Source of the DNA: Marinospirillum perlucidum
GTDB lineage: Bacteria; Pseudomonadota; Gammaproteobacteria; Pseudomonadales; Halomonadaceae
Length of the DNA: 64,000 nucleotides
Assembly: GCF_003336805.1 (NCBI RefSeq)
Contig: NZ_QFWJ01000013.1
Coordinates: 1-64,000, forward strand
Reading direction: 5' to 3'
Shown here: positions 8,767-18,603 of the stretch, piece after piece
Layout: the number at the start of each line of letters is the position of its first letter
Position numbering within the stretch: the stretch's first letter is position 1
Program-made: the position numbers and the translations under genes
Notes under the pieces: generated by a model
What the model saw: the letters and a program-made list of their open reading frames with translations, nothing else
Database searches by the model: none
Told to the model about the DNA's origin: nothing

Positions 8767-9945
8767 TCAGTGATTACGTCCCAGCAGCAGATAATCCTTA
8801 CTGAGTTGATTCAGCTGAGTGCAACCGAGCAATGCCAGGGTACGGTCAGCTTCGCTGTAGAGGATCTCCAGGGCTCTTTCTGCACCCTTTTGACCACCGG
8901 CAGCCAAGCCATAAAGTGCCGCACGGCCACTGGTTACCAGATCTGCGCCCAGGCAGCGGGCTTTGATGATATCACTACCGCGGCGCAGGCCACCGTCAAC
9001 AACCAGCAGAAAATCCTGGCCCACGGCCTGGCGGATTTCCGGCAATACATCCAGGGGGCTGGGTGCAGAATCCAACTGACGTCCACCGTGATTGGAAATA
9101 ATCAGACCATCTACGCCCAGAGCCTTGGCTTGAAGCGCATCTTCGCTGGCCAGGATGCCCTTGAGGATCAGCTTGCCGGGCCAGACCTGACGTAACCAGC
9201 GAATATCCTCCCAGTTCAGTGAGGGGTCCATTTCCTGGGTGAGAAAGCTGGCTGCATTCTTGGCACTGGCTTTTTCCGGGGGCAGAAAATCACCCAGATT
9301 GCAGAATTTGGGCATCCCCTGGGGAACCAGAATATCCCAGATCCAGCCAGGGCGAGTTGCCAGATGCACCAGATTGCGCAGATTTAGCTTCATGGGTGCG
9401 CGGTAATTGCGCTTATCCCATTCGCGATTGCCAATGATGGAGGTATCTGTGGTTAATACCAGGGCTTCACAGCCGGCTTTTTCGGCTCTTTCGATAATAC
9501 CCTTGAGATTATCCCGGTTTTTGAACAGATACAGATGCATCCAATGGCGCACCCCGGTTTCGGCAATACGCTCCAGAGAAACCGTGGAAACCATGCTCTG
9601 AATAAAGGGGATACCGGCTTTTTTCGCCGCCAAGGCCAGCTTGAGATCGCCTTCATGGGAAAGAAGCCCATTAAAGCCGGTCGGGGCGATAACCAGGGGC
9701 TGTTGGATCTCTTGTCCGTAAACCTCGGTGCTCAGGCTACGCTGGGTGATATCAACTAGGGTTCTGGGACGAAAAGTGATTTCCTGGTAAGCCTGGCGGT
9801 TGCGTTGCAGTGTGATTTCATCATCCGAGCCGCCCTCCAGGTATTCCATGCAGAAATTGGGCAATTTTTTGGCTGCACGGGCTTTCAAATCCGCAAGATT
9901 CTGAGCTTTATTGAGATCGCGTCCCGTATAAAAATAACGTAGCAA
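8767..9945 (-). CDS. FMN-dependent alpha-hydroxy acid dehydrogenase (L-lactate/mandelate dehydrogenase type)
   Basis: The 392-residue TIM-barrel flavoenzyme oxidises L-2-hydroxy acids. The active-site block SNHGGRQLD carries the catalytic His and Arg, and VVDGGLRRGSDIIKA with SGRAALYGLAAGG forms the FMN phosphate site. The N-terminal FRPRTLVDI block is also typical. LTTDTSIIGNREWDKRNY and the SAPSPLDVLPE stretch look nearer to mandelate/lactate dehydrogenases of the membrane-bound quinone-linked kind than to lactate oxidase; the exact substrate is not fixed by sequence. The start is TTG, with AGGA 8 bp upstream. Confidence 0.87.
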   Translation of the reverse strand: MLRYFYTGRDLNKAQNLADLKARAAKKLPNFCMEYLEGGSDDEITLQRNRQAYQEITFRPRTLVDITQRSLSTEVYGQEIQQPLVIAPTGFNGLLSHEGDLKLALAAKKAGIPFIQSMVSTVSLERIAETGVRHWMHLYLFKNRDNLKGIIERAEKAGCEALVLTTDTSIIGNREWDKRNYRAPMKLNLRNLVHLATRPGWIWDILVPQGMPKFCNLGDFLPPEKASAKNAASFLTQEMDPSLNWEDIRWLRQVWPGKLILKGILASEDALQAKALGVDGLIISNHGGRQLDSAPSPLDVLPEIRQAVGQDFLLVVDGGLRRGSDIIKARCLGADLVTSGRAALYGLAAGGQKGAERALEILYSEADRTLALLGCTQLNQLSKDYLLLGRNH

Positions 9946-10114
9946 GGTAAACTTCCTTTTGCTGGTTAGACGGTGAAGGGCAAGTAGGCGACAATCTTAA
10001 CCCTAGTGACTCCCGAGAAGAAACTCTGTGTATCATATATTTCACAGTTTTTTGTGGGGTGGAAATGTCCCTGGATATTTGTATTTATGGTCGTTACGTA
10101 AAAGAGGATTTACT

Positions 10115-10693
10115 TTGAAGACTTTGGCTGAAGTCGTGGAAACAGAAGTCATCATTAAAAAATCCCGTTTTCTGGGGCGGGTCGAGCCCATTAACAGTCA
10201 GGAAGAAGCGAAGGAGAAATTGGCAAAACTCCATGCTCAGCATCCTGATGCCCGCCATATCTGCTACTGCATGCTGGTTGCAGGGCAGGTCAGTCAGTCG
10301 GATGATGGCGAGCCTTCAGGAACGGCTGCGGCACCTATGCTAAGGGTCTTGCAACATAAGCAGCTGGATCAGGTGTTAGCGAGCGTAGTGCGTTATTTTG
10401 GTGGCATTAAACTGGGAGCCGGTGGTCTGGTCAGGGCTTATAGCCAGGCAGTCAGTGACCCCCTGAACACCGCTGAACTGATTACTCTGCGCGAATTGAG
10501 CCAGGTTCAATTAGCCATGGATTATGAGTTCCAGTCCTTGGTGCGCCATCAGGCTGAACAAGCTGGCTTAAACCTGGAGGTGGATTATCAGCAGCAACTC
10601 CAGGTCAGGCTTGAAGGTGAAGAGGAGACCCTAAAAGCAGTGGTAAGCCGTTTGATGGAAGCCTCTAGTGGTCGGATGACCCTGCTGAAATAA
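10115..10693 (+). CDS. yigZ: YigZ/IMPACT family protein
   Basis: The N-terminal UPF0029 domain holds DARHICYCMLV, SDDGEPSGTAAAPML and VRYFGGIKLGAGGLVRAYS. A DUF1949 domain follows at the C terminus. The family, related to eukaryotic IMPACT, is linked to translation stress, but the bacterial role is not established. The start chosen is TTG at 10115 (product MKTLAEVVETEVIIKKSRF, 192 residues), preceded by AGAGGA at 7 bp. An in-frame GTG at 10028 would add 29 unfamiliar residues without a clear SD. Confidence 0.88.
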   Translation: MKTLAEVVETEVIIKKSRFLGRVEPINSQEEAKEKLAKLHAQHPDARHICYCMLVAGQVSQSDDGEPSGTAAAPMLRVLQHKQLDQVLASVVRYFGGIKLGAGGLVRAYSQAVSDPLNTAELITLRELSQVQLAMDYEFQSLVRHQAEQAGLNLEVDYQQQLQVRLEGEEETLKAVVSRLMEASSGRMTLLK

Positions 10694-10789
10694 GCTTTAT
10701 ACCGTTATCTTTAGTTGTTGGCAAAGTAAAAAATAAATCGATTCGCAGGACCTGAGTTTTGATCGTTTACTAGAGCTCTTTTTGAGAAA

Positions 10790-11344
10790 TTACCTTGCCT
10801 GAAAGGGCTGTTTGCTCAGGAAGAGGGTTATTTCACCCAGGGTCAGGCCCCATTTATTCATTTGGGTACGGTTAATCACCAGGCCGTCTTCTTGCAGATA
10901 CATCCAGTCATCCATCGTAAATACCCAGATAGCTTCATCAATTTCTACTTCCAGTCGATACTCCATGTGAAATACATTGCCAGCCTGACAGGCTTCGGCT
11001 TGCCCCCGAACATCCATGGCTCGCCCGACGTAGCAGTTTTCATTCAGGGGTTCAAATGTCCAGCGGCGCTGATCCTGACGTCCATCATGGTAAATAAAAT
11101 CTTCATCCAGTATCAGGGTCTCACCCTCTAGATGCCCTTGGATTTTGACTTGAAACTGACGGGTAACGCGGCCTGTATAGTCCTGTACTTGACCCCAGCC
11201 CCAGGTTTCACCGACAAAGAAGTCTTCGATCCTCAACTGGGGTGTTTCCTTGGCATAATCCTGAAGCTTGGCTGATCCACAGCCACTGAGAAGAAGCATC
11301 AGTGAAAGGAAAGCAATGACTGAAAAATTGCATTTACTCTTCAT
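10790..11344 (-). CDS. DUF3833-family lipoprotein
   Basis: The 184-residue product has a signal peptide with the lipobox LLSGC (about residues 18-22). A compact beta-rich domain with FFVGETWGWGQVQDYTGRV and WTFEPLNENCYVGRA matches the DUF3833 pattern as I remember it. Such proteins are predicted outer-membrane lipoproteins of unknown function, often near lipid or fatty-acid genes. Here it is flanked by unrelated genes on the opposite strand. Confidence 0.75.
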   Translation of the reverse strand: MKSKCNFSVIAFLSLMLLLSGCGSAKLQDYAKETPQLRIEDFFVGETWGWGQVQDYTGRVTRQFQVKIQGHLEGETLILDEDFIYHDGRQDQRRWTFEPLNENCYVGRAMDVRGQAEACQAGNVFHMEYRLEVEIDEAIWVFTMDDWMYLQEDGLVINRTQMNKWGLTLGEITLFLSKQPFQAR

Positions 11345-11484
11345 GGTTGCACCTAATAGCTATACCTAACTTATATTAATTTAATACAAGCTTTTTAGTC
11401 TGTCTAATTTGATTGTCAGGCTGGTCTTGACCTGCTACCAGTGGTACAAGGAAATTAAATCCAGCGAAGGAATACCTGTCTTCG

Positions 11485-12651
11485 ATGTCATCAGATCAGT
11501 TTTATATGCAGCTACCGGCCTTACAGCATTTTGCGGAAGTTCTCGATGCCAGCTCCTACCAAGAGCTTCCCGAAGATTGGCTGCTGGTCATTACAGATGT
11601 GCAGGGTTCAACATCTGCTATCGCAGAAGGGCGTTACCAGGATATTAATGCACTGGGTGGATGCACCGTAGCTGCTGTTCTAAACGCCGTGAAACCTCTG
11701 GATATTCCTTATATCTTTGGCGGTGACGGAGCTAGTTTCTGCATCCCGCCTTCTTGTGAACAGCAGGTGCGCCAGGCATTGCTGGGTTGTGTGCAGCTTG
11801 CTGAAGAATCCATGAATCTGAAGTTGAGGGCTGGTTTGGTACCCTACAGGGACATCAAAGCCAGCAGCCCTTTGCTGGTATGCCGCTATCACCGTGCCGG
11901 AAAACTGCACCAGGCAATTTTTGCCGATGAAGGCCTGCAAAGGGCGGATTATCTTTTAAAACGTGATAAGACTTACCATGTTCAGTCAGGCGAGGGCCCT
12001 GCTGCTGCCGATTTTACTGGTTTTGAGTGCCGTTGGCAGCGCGTCCCCAGTCCTCGAGAGGTGACTGTCAGCCTTTTGGTGGAGGTGTTGGCTCCTAGCC
12101 TGGAAGAAAAGCTGGAGTGCTATCGGGATTTGTTGGAAAGAATGCAGAAACTCTTTGGCGATGAGCAGACTCAGCAGCCACTGAGTATTGCCGGGGTTCG
12201 CCTTTCCTTTGACCGAGATAAGCTGATATCAGAAGCGCGAGCCCGGCGTTTTGGTCAATCCGGTTCGTTTGCTCTGGGGCTGGAGGTCTGGAAATTACGT
12301 CTGATCAACCTGATCGGCTGGTTATTGATGAGTCTAAAAATACGTCTGGGTAGGGCGCATTGGGGGGATTATAAAAAGGATTTGCTCCTGCGTTCCGATT
12401 TCCGCAAATTTGACGGGGTTTTCCGCTCGGTTTTTGCAGCAGATAACAAGGCGCTTAAGACTTTCCAGGCATGGTTGGATCAGGAACAGCTGGCCGGTCG
12501 TCTTAATTATGGTATGCATACCAGTAATGCAGCACAATTAACCTGTCTGGTCAGTCAGGCGGGAATTGAACATGTACACTTTGTTGATGGTTGCGATGGG
12601 GGATATGCCCTGGCTGCTGCCCAGTTAAAGCAGCAGCAGAGCAAAAACTAA
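11485..12651 (+). CDS. DUF3095-family protein, nucleotidyl-cyclase-like motifs
   Basis: The 388-residue cytosolic protein matches the uncharacterised DUF3095 family. Near the N terminus, WLLVITDVQGSTSAIAEGRY followed by YIFGGDGASFCIP resembles the metal-binding Asp elements of class III nucleotidyl cyclases (beta1 'D-x-x-G-S-T' and the 'GGDG' turn). A hydrophobic stretch (LINLIGWLLMSLKI) near residue 275 is probably a buried helix. The ATG follows 'TTCG' with a weak SD. It overlaps nothing and converges with the YdcH-like gene, with stops 4 bp apart. Confidence 0.75.
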   Translation: MSSDQFYMQLPALQHFAEVLDASSYQELPEDWLLVITDVQGSTSAIAEGRYQDINALGGCTVAAVLNAVKPLDIPYIFGGDGASFCIPPSCEQQVRQALLGCVQLAEESMNLKLRAGLVPYRDIKASSPLLVCRYHRAGKLHQAIFADEGLQRADYLLKRDKTYHVQSGEGPAAADFTGFECRWQRVPSPREVTVSLLVEVLAPSLEEKLECYRDLLERMQKLFGDEQTQQPLSIAGVRLSFDRDKLISEARARRFGQSGSFALGLEVWKLRLINLIGWLLMSLKIRLGRAHWGDYKKDLLLRSDFRKFDGVFRSVFAADNKALKTFQAWLDQEQLAGRLNYGMHTSNAAQLTCLVSQAGIEHVHFVDGCDGGYALAAAQLKQQQSKN

Positions 12652-12655
12652 TGGG

Positions 12656-12892
12656 TTAGGCCTTCAGCAGTGCATAAAGCTCGTCTTTCAGGCGCAGGCG
12701 CTCTTTTTTGAGATCTTCCATGCTTTCATCGGCAACCGGGGATCCCTGCTTTTCCAGAGCCTCGATTCGGGTCGTGGCCTGGTCATATTCATCAAACAGT
12801 TTGCGAAAGTGTGCATCCTTTATTTTGAGCTCGTGAATACGTTCTTTGTATTCAGGAAATTCGTGAGCTAAATCATGATGTTCCAGTCCCAT
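12656..12892 (-). CDS. YdcH (DUF465) family small protein
   Basis: The 78-residue, highly charged helical protein carries the YdcH pattern FPEYKERIHELKIKDAHF, then KLFDEYDQATTRIEALE and LKKERLRLKDELYALL. It is predicted to form a helical hairpin or coiled coil. The family is widespread in proteobacteria, with no defined function. The SD AGAGG precedes its ATG. Confidence 0.85.
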   Translation of the reverse strand: MGLEHHDLAHEFPEYKERIHELKIKDAHFRKLFDEYDQATTRIEALEKQGSPVADESMEDLKKERLRLKDELYALLKA

Positions 12893-13061
12893 AACAACCT
12901 CTTTGATTGATCCATGTAGGCTTCCAACATTAACCCTCCAGGTCGGGCAGGGTCAATCAGTAAACGCTTTTCCAGACATTTTACGAGAGGACAGGCAGGG
13001 ATTGAAAACCGGAAGAGTTTGGAAAGCCTCAGGCCTTGGGTCGGGGAGATTTCTTCAGGCA

Positions 13062-13098
13062 CAAAAAAAGGGTTTAGCTTTATGGGCTAAACCCTTTT
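13062..13098 (-). terminator. Terminator after tRNA-Pro
   Basis: On the minus strand, AAAAGGGTTTAGC pairs with GCTAAACCCTTTT and is followed by a run of T (plus-strand A run at 13063-13069). It lies just past the CCA end of the tRNA-Pro gene. Confidence 0.85.
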
Positions 13099-13104
13099 GT
13101 TTGT

Positions 13105-13181
13105 TGGTCGGAGCGACTGGATTCGAACCAGCGACCCCTTGCACCCCATGCAAGTGCGCTACCAAGCTGCGCCACGCTCCG
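13105..13181 (-). tRNA. tRNA-Pro (GGG)
   Basis: Read on the minus strand, the 77-nt gene folds into a full cloverleaf. The acceptor is CGGAGCG/CGCTCCG, the anticodon stem CTTGC/GCAAG, the 7-nt loop ATGGGGT has anticodon GGG, and the T arm contains GGTTCGAATCC. A discriminator A and an encoded CCA complete the 3' end. It would read CCC and CCU codons. Confidence 0.96.
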
Positions 13182-13248
13182 TCAAAATTGCTGCTTCTTT
13201 TGGAAGCCGTCTTGTGGCCTACGGGGGTTTGCCCTCAAGACGCTGCGC

Positions 13249-13277
13249 ATTATAAGCAGCTTTTTTGGATTTGAAAA
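13249..13277 (-). promoter_or_regulatory. Sigma-70 promoter of tRNA-Pro
   Basis: The -10 element is a perfect TATAAT (minus strand, 13254-13249). The -35 TTTTCA lies 17 bp upstream (13277-13272), and a G+C-rich stretch follows the -10. It sits between ihfA and the tRNA and would start transcription about 60 bp before the mature tRNA. Confidence 0.65.
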
Positions 13278-13306
13278 CCCCTTAGTGAACAAAAGTTTAG
13301 GTTTTT

Positions 13307-13600
13307 TTAGCCTTTATAGGCCTCGACCCTACTTTTGAGCTTTTGACCCGCCTTGAAGGTCACTACACGACGAGCGGAAATGGGGATTTCTTCGCCTGTT
13401 TTGGGGTTGCGACCAGGTCTTTCGCGTTTATCGCGCAGGTCAAAATTTCCGAATCCGGAAATCTTGACCTGTTCGTTTTCCTTCAGGCAATTGCGGATTT
13501 CGCTAAAGAATAGTTCGACCATCTCTTTAGCATCCCGTTTGCTAAGACCCAGATCCTCAATCAGCTTTTCAGCCATCTCTGCTTTGGTAAGGGCACCCAC
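13307..13600 (-). CDS. ihfA: Integration host factor subunit alpha
   Basis: The 97-residue DNA-bending protein has the HU/IHF fold and the beta-arm signature [20 protein letters not shown], with the intercalating Pro region. It begins [21 protein letters not shown], typical of the alpha subunit. It pairs with IhfB (not in this window) to bend DNA at recombination, replication and promoter sites. Its place 73 bp after pheT at the end of the thrS-pheT operon is conserved in enteric and related bacteria. Confidence 0.96.
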   Translation of the reverse strand: MGALTKAEMAEKLIEDLGLSKRDAKEMVELFFSEIRNCLKENEQVKISGFGNFDLRDKRERPGRNPKTGEEIPISARRVVTFKAGQKLKSRVEAYKG

Positions 13601-13673
13601 TCTTCAGCTCCTTTTTCTGGTTGACCGCTCTTTTTATTATCAAGCTCAGAAAACCAGTACAAGGAGCTGTGAA

Positions 13674-16064
13674 TTAGCTCCTTAATTCCGCAGCAAAGCT
13701 TTGTGAAAAAGCTGTAACTATCTGGTCAACCTGAGCATTTATCTCTTCATCCGTTAGAGTGCGTGAAGGATGTTGCCAGGTCAAGCCTAGAGCAAGACTC
13801 TTTTTGCCTTCAGCAACCCCTTTTCCTTGATATACATCAAAAAGAGTGACTTTTTGCAGCCATTCGCCACCCTGATTTTCAGCTTCCTGGAGAAGCTCAC
13901 CAACGGCTTGATGTTGATCCACAATTACTGCCAGGTCACGTCGCATTTCAGGGAAGCGGGACAGCGACTTGAAGCGAGGGATTTCACCGGCTTGAAGGCT
14001 TTCCAGACGTACTTCAAAGACGTAAGCCTGATTGCGCAGGTCCAATTGCTTGGCAACCTGGGGGTGGAGGGCTCCAACCCAGCCCACGGCTAGCCATTGA
14101 CCGTCTTGCTGCTGACGTAACACCTCGGCTGTTTGACCTGGATGTAAGGCTGGATGCTGGGCAGGGCGGAATTGCCAGCTGCCCGGAGCAGCATTCAGGG
14201 CCAGGAGGGCTTCCAGATCCCCCTTGATATCATAGAAATCGACGCTTTCACCCTGGCTATGCCAGCTCTCTGGCAGGCGTGAACCACTGATCAGGCCTGC
14301 CAGCAGGGGTTCCTGGACCAGTCCTTGATCAGTCGGCAGGAAACGCAGGCCGCTTTCAAATAGACGTACTCGTGACTGTTGGCGTTTCTGGTTATGGCTC
14401 AGCGCCTTGGTCAGGCCGGGTAGCAAGCTGGTGCGCATCACCGAGAGTTCGGTAGAAATCGGGTTAGCCAGGGCCAGAGGAGTGACCTCAGGATCAAAGA
14501 CACGAGACCATTTGGGGTCGATAAAGCTATAGGTCACCGCTTCCTGATAACCGCGTGCCACCAGTGTAGAGCGTAATTGACGCAGGCTGATATGGCTTTC
14601 AGGCTGGCTTTGCAGCAAGAGTGATGCCTTGGGCGCTTTCACCGGAAGCTGATCATAGCCATAGACACGCGCTACTTCTTCAATCAGGTCTACTTCCAGG
14701 CTGATGTCAAAGCGGTAACTGGGTACCTTGACCAGCCAGGCTTCACCCTGATCGGTGACTTCCAGTCCCAGGCGGCTAAGAATATCTTCAACTTCCGAAT
14801 CAGCCAGACGTACGGCCAGTAGTTGTTCCAGACGCTTCTTGCGCAGCGTGACATCCGGACGCTGGGGCAGGTGGTTTTCTTCCACAGCTTCAACAACTGG
14901 ACCCGGCTGGCCGCCAGTAATCTCCAGCAGCAGTTCGGTTGCCCGCTCCATGGCTCTTTCCTGCAACTGGAAATCCACGCCCCGCTCAAAACGGTGGGAG
15001 GCATCAGTATGCAGGCCATAGTCACGGGCTTTACCAGCCAGGGCCAGAGGGTCAAAGAAGGCAACTTCAAGCAAGATGTCTTGAGTTTCCGGTGTACAAC
15101 CGGAATCCTCACCGCCCATGATACCGGCCAGGGCCAAAGCTTTTTTCTCGTCAGCGATCACCAGGGTATCTTCGCTTAGAGCCAGTTCTGCGCCATCCAG
15201 AAGGGTAAGCTTTTCATCCTTAGTGGCCATACGAACCTGAATGCCACCATCCAGGCGAGCCAAATCAAAGGCGTGCAGTGGTTGTCCCAGTTCCAGCATG
15301 ACATAGTTGGTGACATCAACGACTGGGTCAAGGCTACGGATGCCGCTACGACGCAGCTTTTCCTTCATCCAGATGGGGGTGGCAGCCTGGATATTGACCC
15401 CCTTGATTACACGTCCCAGGTATTTGGGGCAGGCTTGAGGGGCTTGCAGAGTGATCTCGATGCTGTCATCAATATCAGCCGGAACGCGTTTGAAAATAGG
15501 CGGGTTGACTCGTGTGCGGTTGAGCACACCCACTTCACGCGCCATACCGGCAATCGACAGGCAATCACTGCGGTTGGGTGTCAGGTCGACATCGAACAGC
15601 ATGTCGTTGAGATTCAGATAAAAGCGCAGGTCCTGCCCAAGAGTGGCATCTTCAGGTAGTTCCATGATGCCTTCATGGTTGTCAGACAGGCCCAGTTCTT
15701 TTTCCGAGCTCAACATGCCTTGGGATTCAACCTGGCGTAGTTTGGCCTTTTTGATCTTGAAGTCACCGGGCAGAACAGCACCGATACGGGCAAAAGCGGT
15801 TTTCAGACCGGTACGCGCATTGGGCGCACCACAAACCACCTGGTGTTCCTGTTCACCGTCACTGACGGTACAAACCTGAAGTTTGTCGGCATTGGGGTGG
15901 GGTTCGGCCTTGATGATTTCACCGACAACCACGCCACTGAATTCACCGGCAGCAGGCTGGCATTCATCCACTTCCAGGCCGGCCAGAGAAAGCTGCATTT
16001 CCAGGCCATCGCTGTCCAGCGCTGGATTAACCCATTCACGCAGCCAGAGTTCACTGAATTTCAT
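13674..16064 (-). CDS. pheT: Phenylalanyl-tRNA synthetase beta subunit
   Basis: The 796-residue beta chain of the (alpha-beta)2 enzyme carries, in order, an EMAP/OB tRNA-binding domain (about 40-150; VVVGEIIKAEPHPNADKLQVC), the B3/B4 editing domain (about 210-360), the B5 DNA-binding-like domain (about 400-475), a catalytic-like core domain, and the C-terminal FDX-ACB anticodon-binding domain with FPEMRRDLAVIVD near residue 710. Length is normal. It follows pheS by 35 bp, with translation presumably coupled for equal subunits. Confidence 0.97.
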   Translation of the reverse strand: MKFSELWLREWVNPALDSDGLEMQLSLAGLEVDECQPAAGEFSGVVVGEIIKAEPHPNADKLQVCTVSDGEQEHQVVCGAPNARTGLKTAFARIGAVLPGDFKIKKAKLRQVESQGMLSSEKELGLSDNHEGIMELPEDATLGQDLRFYLNLNDMLFDVDLTPNRSDCLSIAGMAREVGVLNRTRVNPPIFKRVPADIDDSIEITLQAPQACPKYLGRVIKGVNIQAATPIWMKEKLRRSGIRSLDPVVDVTNYVMLELGQPLHAFDLARLDGGIQVRMATKDEKLTLLDGAELALSEDTLVIADEKKALALAGIMGGEDSGCTPETQDILLEVAFFDPLALAGKARDYGLHTDASHRFERGVDFQLQERAMERATELLLEITGGQPGPVVEAVEENHLPQRPDVTLRKKRLEQLLAVRLADSEVEDILSRLGLEVTDQGEAWLVKVPSYRFDISLEVDLIEEVARVYGYDQLPVKAPKASLLLQSQPESHISLRQLRSTLVARGYQEAVTYSFIDPKWSRVFDPEVTPLALANPISTELSVMRTSLLPGLTKALSHNQKRQQSRVRLFESGLRFLPTDQGLVQEPLLAGLISGSRLPESWHSQGESVDFYDIKGDLEALLALNAAPGSWQFRPAQHPALHPGQTAEVLRQQQDGQWLAVGWVGALHPQVAKQLDLRNQAYVFEVRLESLQAGEIPRFKSLSRFPEMRRDLAVIVDQHQAVGELLQEAENQGGEWLQKVTLFDVYQGKGVAEGKKSLALGLTWQHPSRTLTDEEINAQVDQIVTAFSQSFAAELRS

Positions 16065-16099
16065 GATTAATAAATCCTGTTGATTGGTAGTCTGGAAGA

Positions 16100-17146
<1,047 letters not shown>

Positions 17147-17157
17147 TTATGGCAAAT

Positions 17158-17221
17158 AAAAAGGGGAAGAGCTGTGCCCTTCCCCCGTTATTCGGTTTGC
17201 CGACATTAAAGCCGCAAACCG
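17158..17221 (-). promoter_or_regulatory. Tandem hairpins with a T run between rplT and pheS (possible attenuator)
   Basis: On the minus strand, a first hairpin CGGTTTGC/GCAAACCG (17221-17193) is followed by GGGGAAG/CTTCCCC (arms 17185-17179 and 17169-17163) and a T run at 17162-17158. It has the form of an intrinsic terminator inside the operon, so a fraction of transcripts should end before pheST. No Phe-rich leader peptide like pheM of E. coli is visible in the 106-bp gap, so if it regulates, the mechanism differs. Confidence 0.6.
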
Positions 17222-17240
17222 TCAGCTGTCGCTGGAAAAC

Positions 17241-17597
17241 TTAGGCCAGGGCGGCTTTGGATTTCTCAACGATGGCTGCAAAGGTAGCCTGGTCGTGAAC
17301 AGCGATGTCAGCCAGAACCTTACGGTCAATGGCGATATCGGCTTTTTTCAGGCCGGAAATGAAGCGGCTGTAGGACATGCCATTGAGGCGTGCAGCAGCG
17401 TTGATACGCTGGATCCACAGAGCACGGAACTGACGCTTACGAACACGACGGTCACGGTAGGCGTACTGGCCCGCCTTGATTACCGCCTGTTTGGCAACAC
17501 GAAATACACGGCTACGGGCTCCATAGTAACCCTTAGCCAGCTTAAGAACTTTCTTGTGACGACGACGCGCCTGAACACCACGCTTTACGCGAGCCAT
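17241..17597 (-). CDS. rplT: 50S ribosomal protein L20
   Basis: The 118-residue basic protein is full length. It begins [24 protein letters not shown], the long N-terminal rRNA-threading helix, and contains [22 protein letters not shown]20 is needed for early 50S assembly and in E. coli represses its own operon by binding mRNA. It follows rpmI by 40 bp. Confidence 0.97.
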   Translation of the reverse strand: MARVKRGVQARRRHKKVLKLAKGYYGARSRVFRVAKQAVIKAGQYAYRDRRVRKRQFRALWIQRINAAARLNGMSYSRFISGLKKADIAIDRKVLADIAVHDQATFAAIVEKSKAALA

Positions 17598-17637
17598 GAA
17601 ACTTACTCCTGACAGATTCGATTAAATTAAAAAAACC

Positions 17638-17832
17638 TTAGACGCTAGGCAGCATGCGCTTGATCATCGGCACATCGGAAGCAGCAATCTGCTTCATGCC
17701 GCGCAATTGACGCTTACGCTTAGGAGACTTTTTGGTCAGGATGTGGCTGCGGAAAGACTGCTTGTGCTTGAAGCCTTTAGCAGTGGGCTTGAAACGCTTA
17801 CGCGCTCCGCTATTCGATTTGATCTTAGGCAT
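17638..17832 (-). CDS. rpmI: 50S ribosomal protein L35
   Basis: The 64-residue protein [17 protein letters not shown] to KRMLPSV is standard L35. The ATG at 17832 is preceded by GGAGTATTTAGTA; a start five codons upstream is possible but would be atypical. It lies between infC and rplT in the conserved order. Confidence 0.97.
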   Translation of the reverse strand: MPKIKSNSGARKRFKPTAKGFKHKQSFRSHILTKKSPKRKRQLRGMKQIAASDVPMIKRMLPSV

Positions 17833-17916
17833 TACTAAATACTCCACAAGTGCATCTTGCGATGCGTTTCAAGGGATTGGGCATGATCCAGGCCCGAAAA
17901 TTGACCTGTACTAGAC

Positions 17917-17946
17917 AACAGCAGGCCGGTTGTACCGACCTGTTAT
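17917..17946 (-). promoter_or_regulatory. Stem-loop between infC and rpmI
   Basis: CAGGTCGGT (minus strand, 17942-17934) pairs with ACCGGCCTG (17930-17922), with one G-U pair, around a 3-nt loop; flanking AACAG/CTGTT bases may extend it. It has no T run. The position matches the region where L20 represses rpmI-rplT in E. coli, but I cannot show an L20 site here. Confidence 0.4.
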
Positions 17947-17968
17947 TGCTGCTAGTAAAAGCAGGGGA

Positions 17969-18514
17969 TCATTTCTTCTTGGGTGCCATCATCATTACCA
18001 TCTGACGTCCCTCGAGGCGAGGGCGAGATTCGATGACAACGGCATCTCCGAGTTCTTCTTCAACCCGCTGGAAAAGGCGTAGACCTATATCCTGGTGCGC
18101 CATTTCGCGACCACGGAATCGAAGCGTCATTTTAACCTTGTTTCCCTCATCAAGGAAGCGTTTCAGATTGCGAAATTTAATCTGGAAATCGCCTTCTTCA
18201 GTATTGGGACGGAATTTGACCTCTTTAACCTGAATCTGTTTCTGCTTTTTCTTCTGGGCATTTTTGGCTTTTTTCTGTTCAAACAGAAACTTGCCATAGT
18301 CCATGATCTTGCAGACGATGGGGTCTGCTTCAGAGATCTTAACCAGATCCAGTTCGGCCTCAGCGGCTTTATCCAGGGCTTCCTGGAGAGGAACAACACC
18401 AATTTGTTCGCCGTCGCTTGCGATAAGACGAACTTCGTCAGCCTGAATGTTCTCGTTGATTGGGGGCAGGTTCTTTTTGGGGTCCCGCCCTCTCATTGGA
18501 TTAGCGCGCTTGAT
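17969..18514 (-). CDS. infC: Translation initiation factor IF-3, probable AUC start
   Basis: IF-3 keeps 30S subunits free and proofreads initiator tRNA and start codon. The N-domain block [23 protein letters not shown], the linker with [13 protein letters not shown] and the C-domain [13 protein letters not shown] are all present. The only ATG near the start (18496) has no SD. The in-frame AUC at 18514 lies 8 bp after GGAG (18526-18523), giving [15 protein letters not shown] and 181 residues, close to the E. coli length of 180. IF-3 genes characteristically use AUU or AUC starts so that IF-3 represses its own translation. AUA at 18520 is less well spaced. Confidence 0.9.
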   Translation of the reverse strand: MKRANPMRGRDPKKNLPPINENIQADEVRLIASDGEQIGVVPLQEALDKAAEAELDLVKISEADPIVCKIMDYGKFLFEQKKAKNAQKKKQKQIQVKEVKFRPNTEEGDFQIKFRNLKRFLDEGNKVKMTLRFRGREMAHQDIGLRLFQRVEEELGDAVVIESRPRLEGRQMVMMMAPKKK

Positions 18515-18603
18515 TGCTATATCTCCATATTGTTTTCAGTTGATCACAGGGGTCAGGCGGTTTCCTGACACCCTGCTGCCTTGCTTCAGTCAGGGTTGCC
18601 GGA

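Noticed and set aside
12903-13274. A 123-codon plus-strand frame with GATGFEPATPCT
   Set aside because: It crosses the tRNA-Pro gene and its terminator on the opposite strand; the GATGFEPAT-like peptide is a well-known artefact of tRNA antisense translation.
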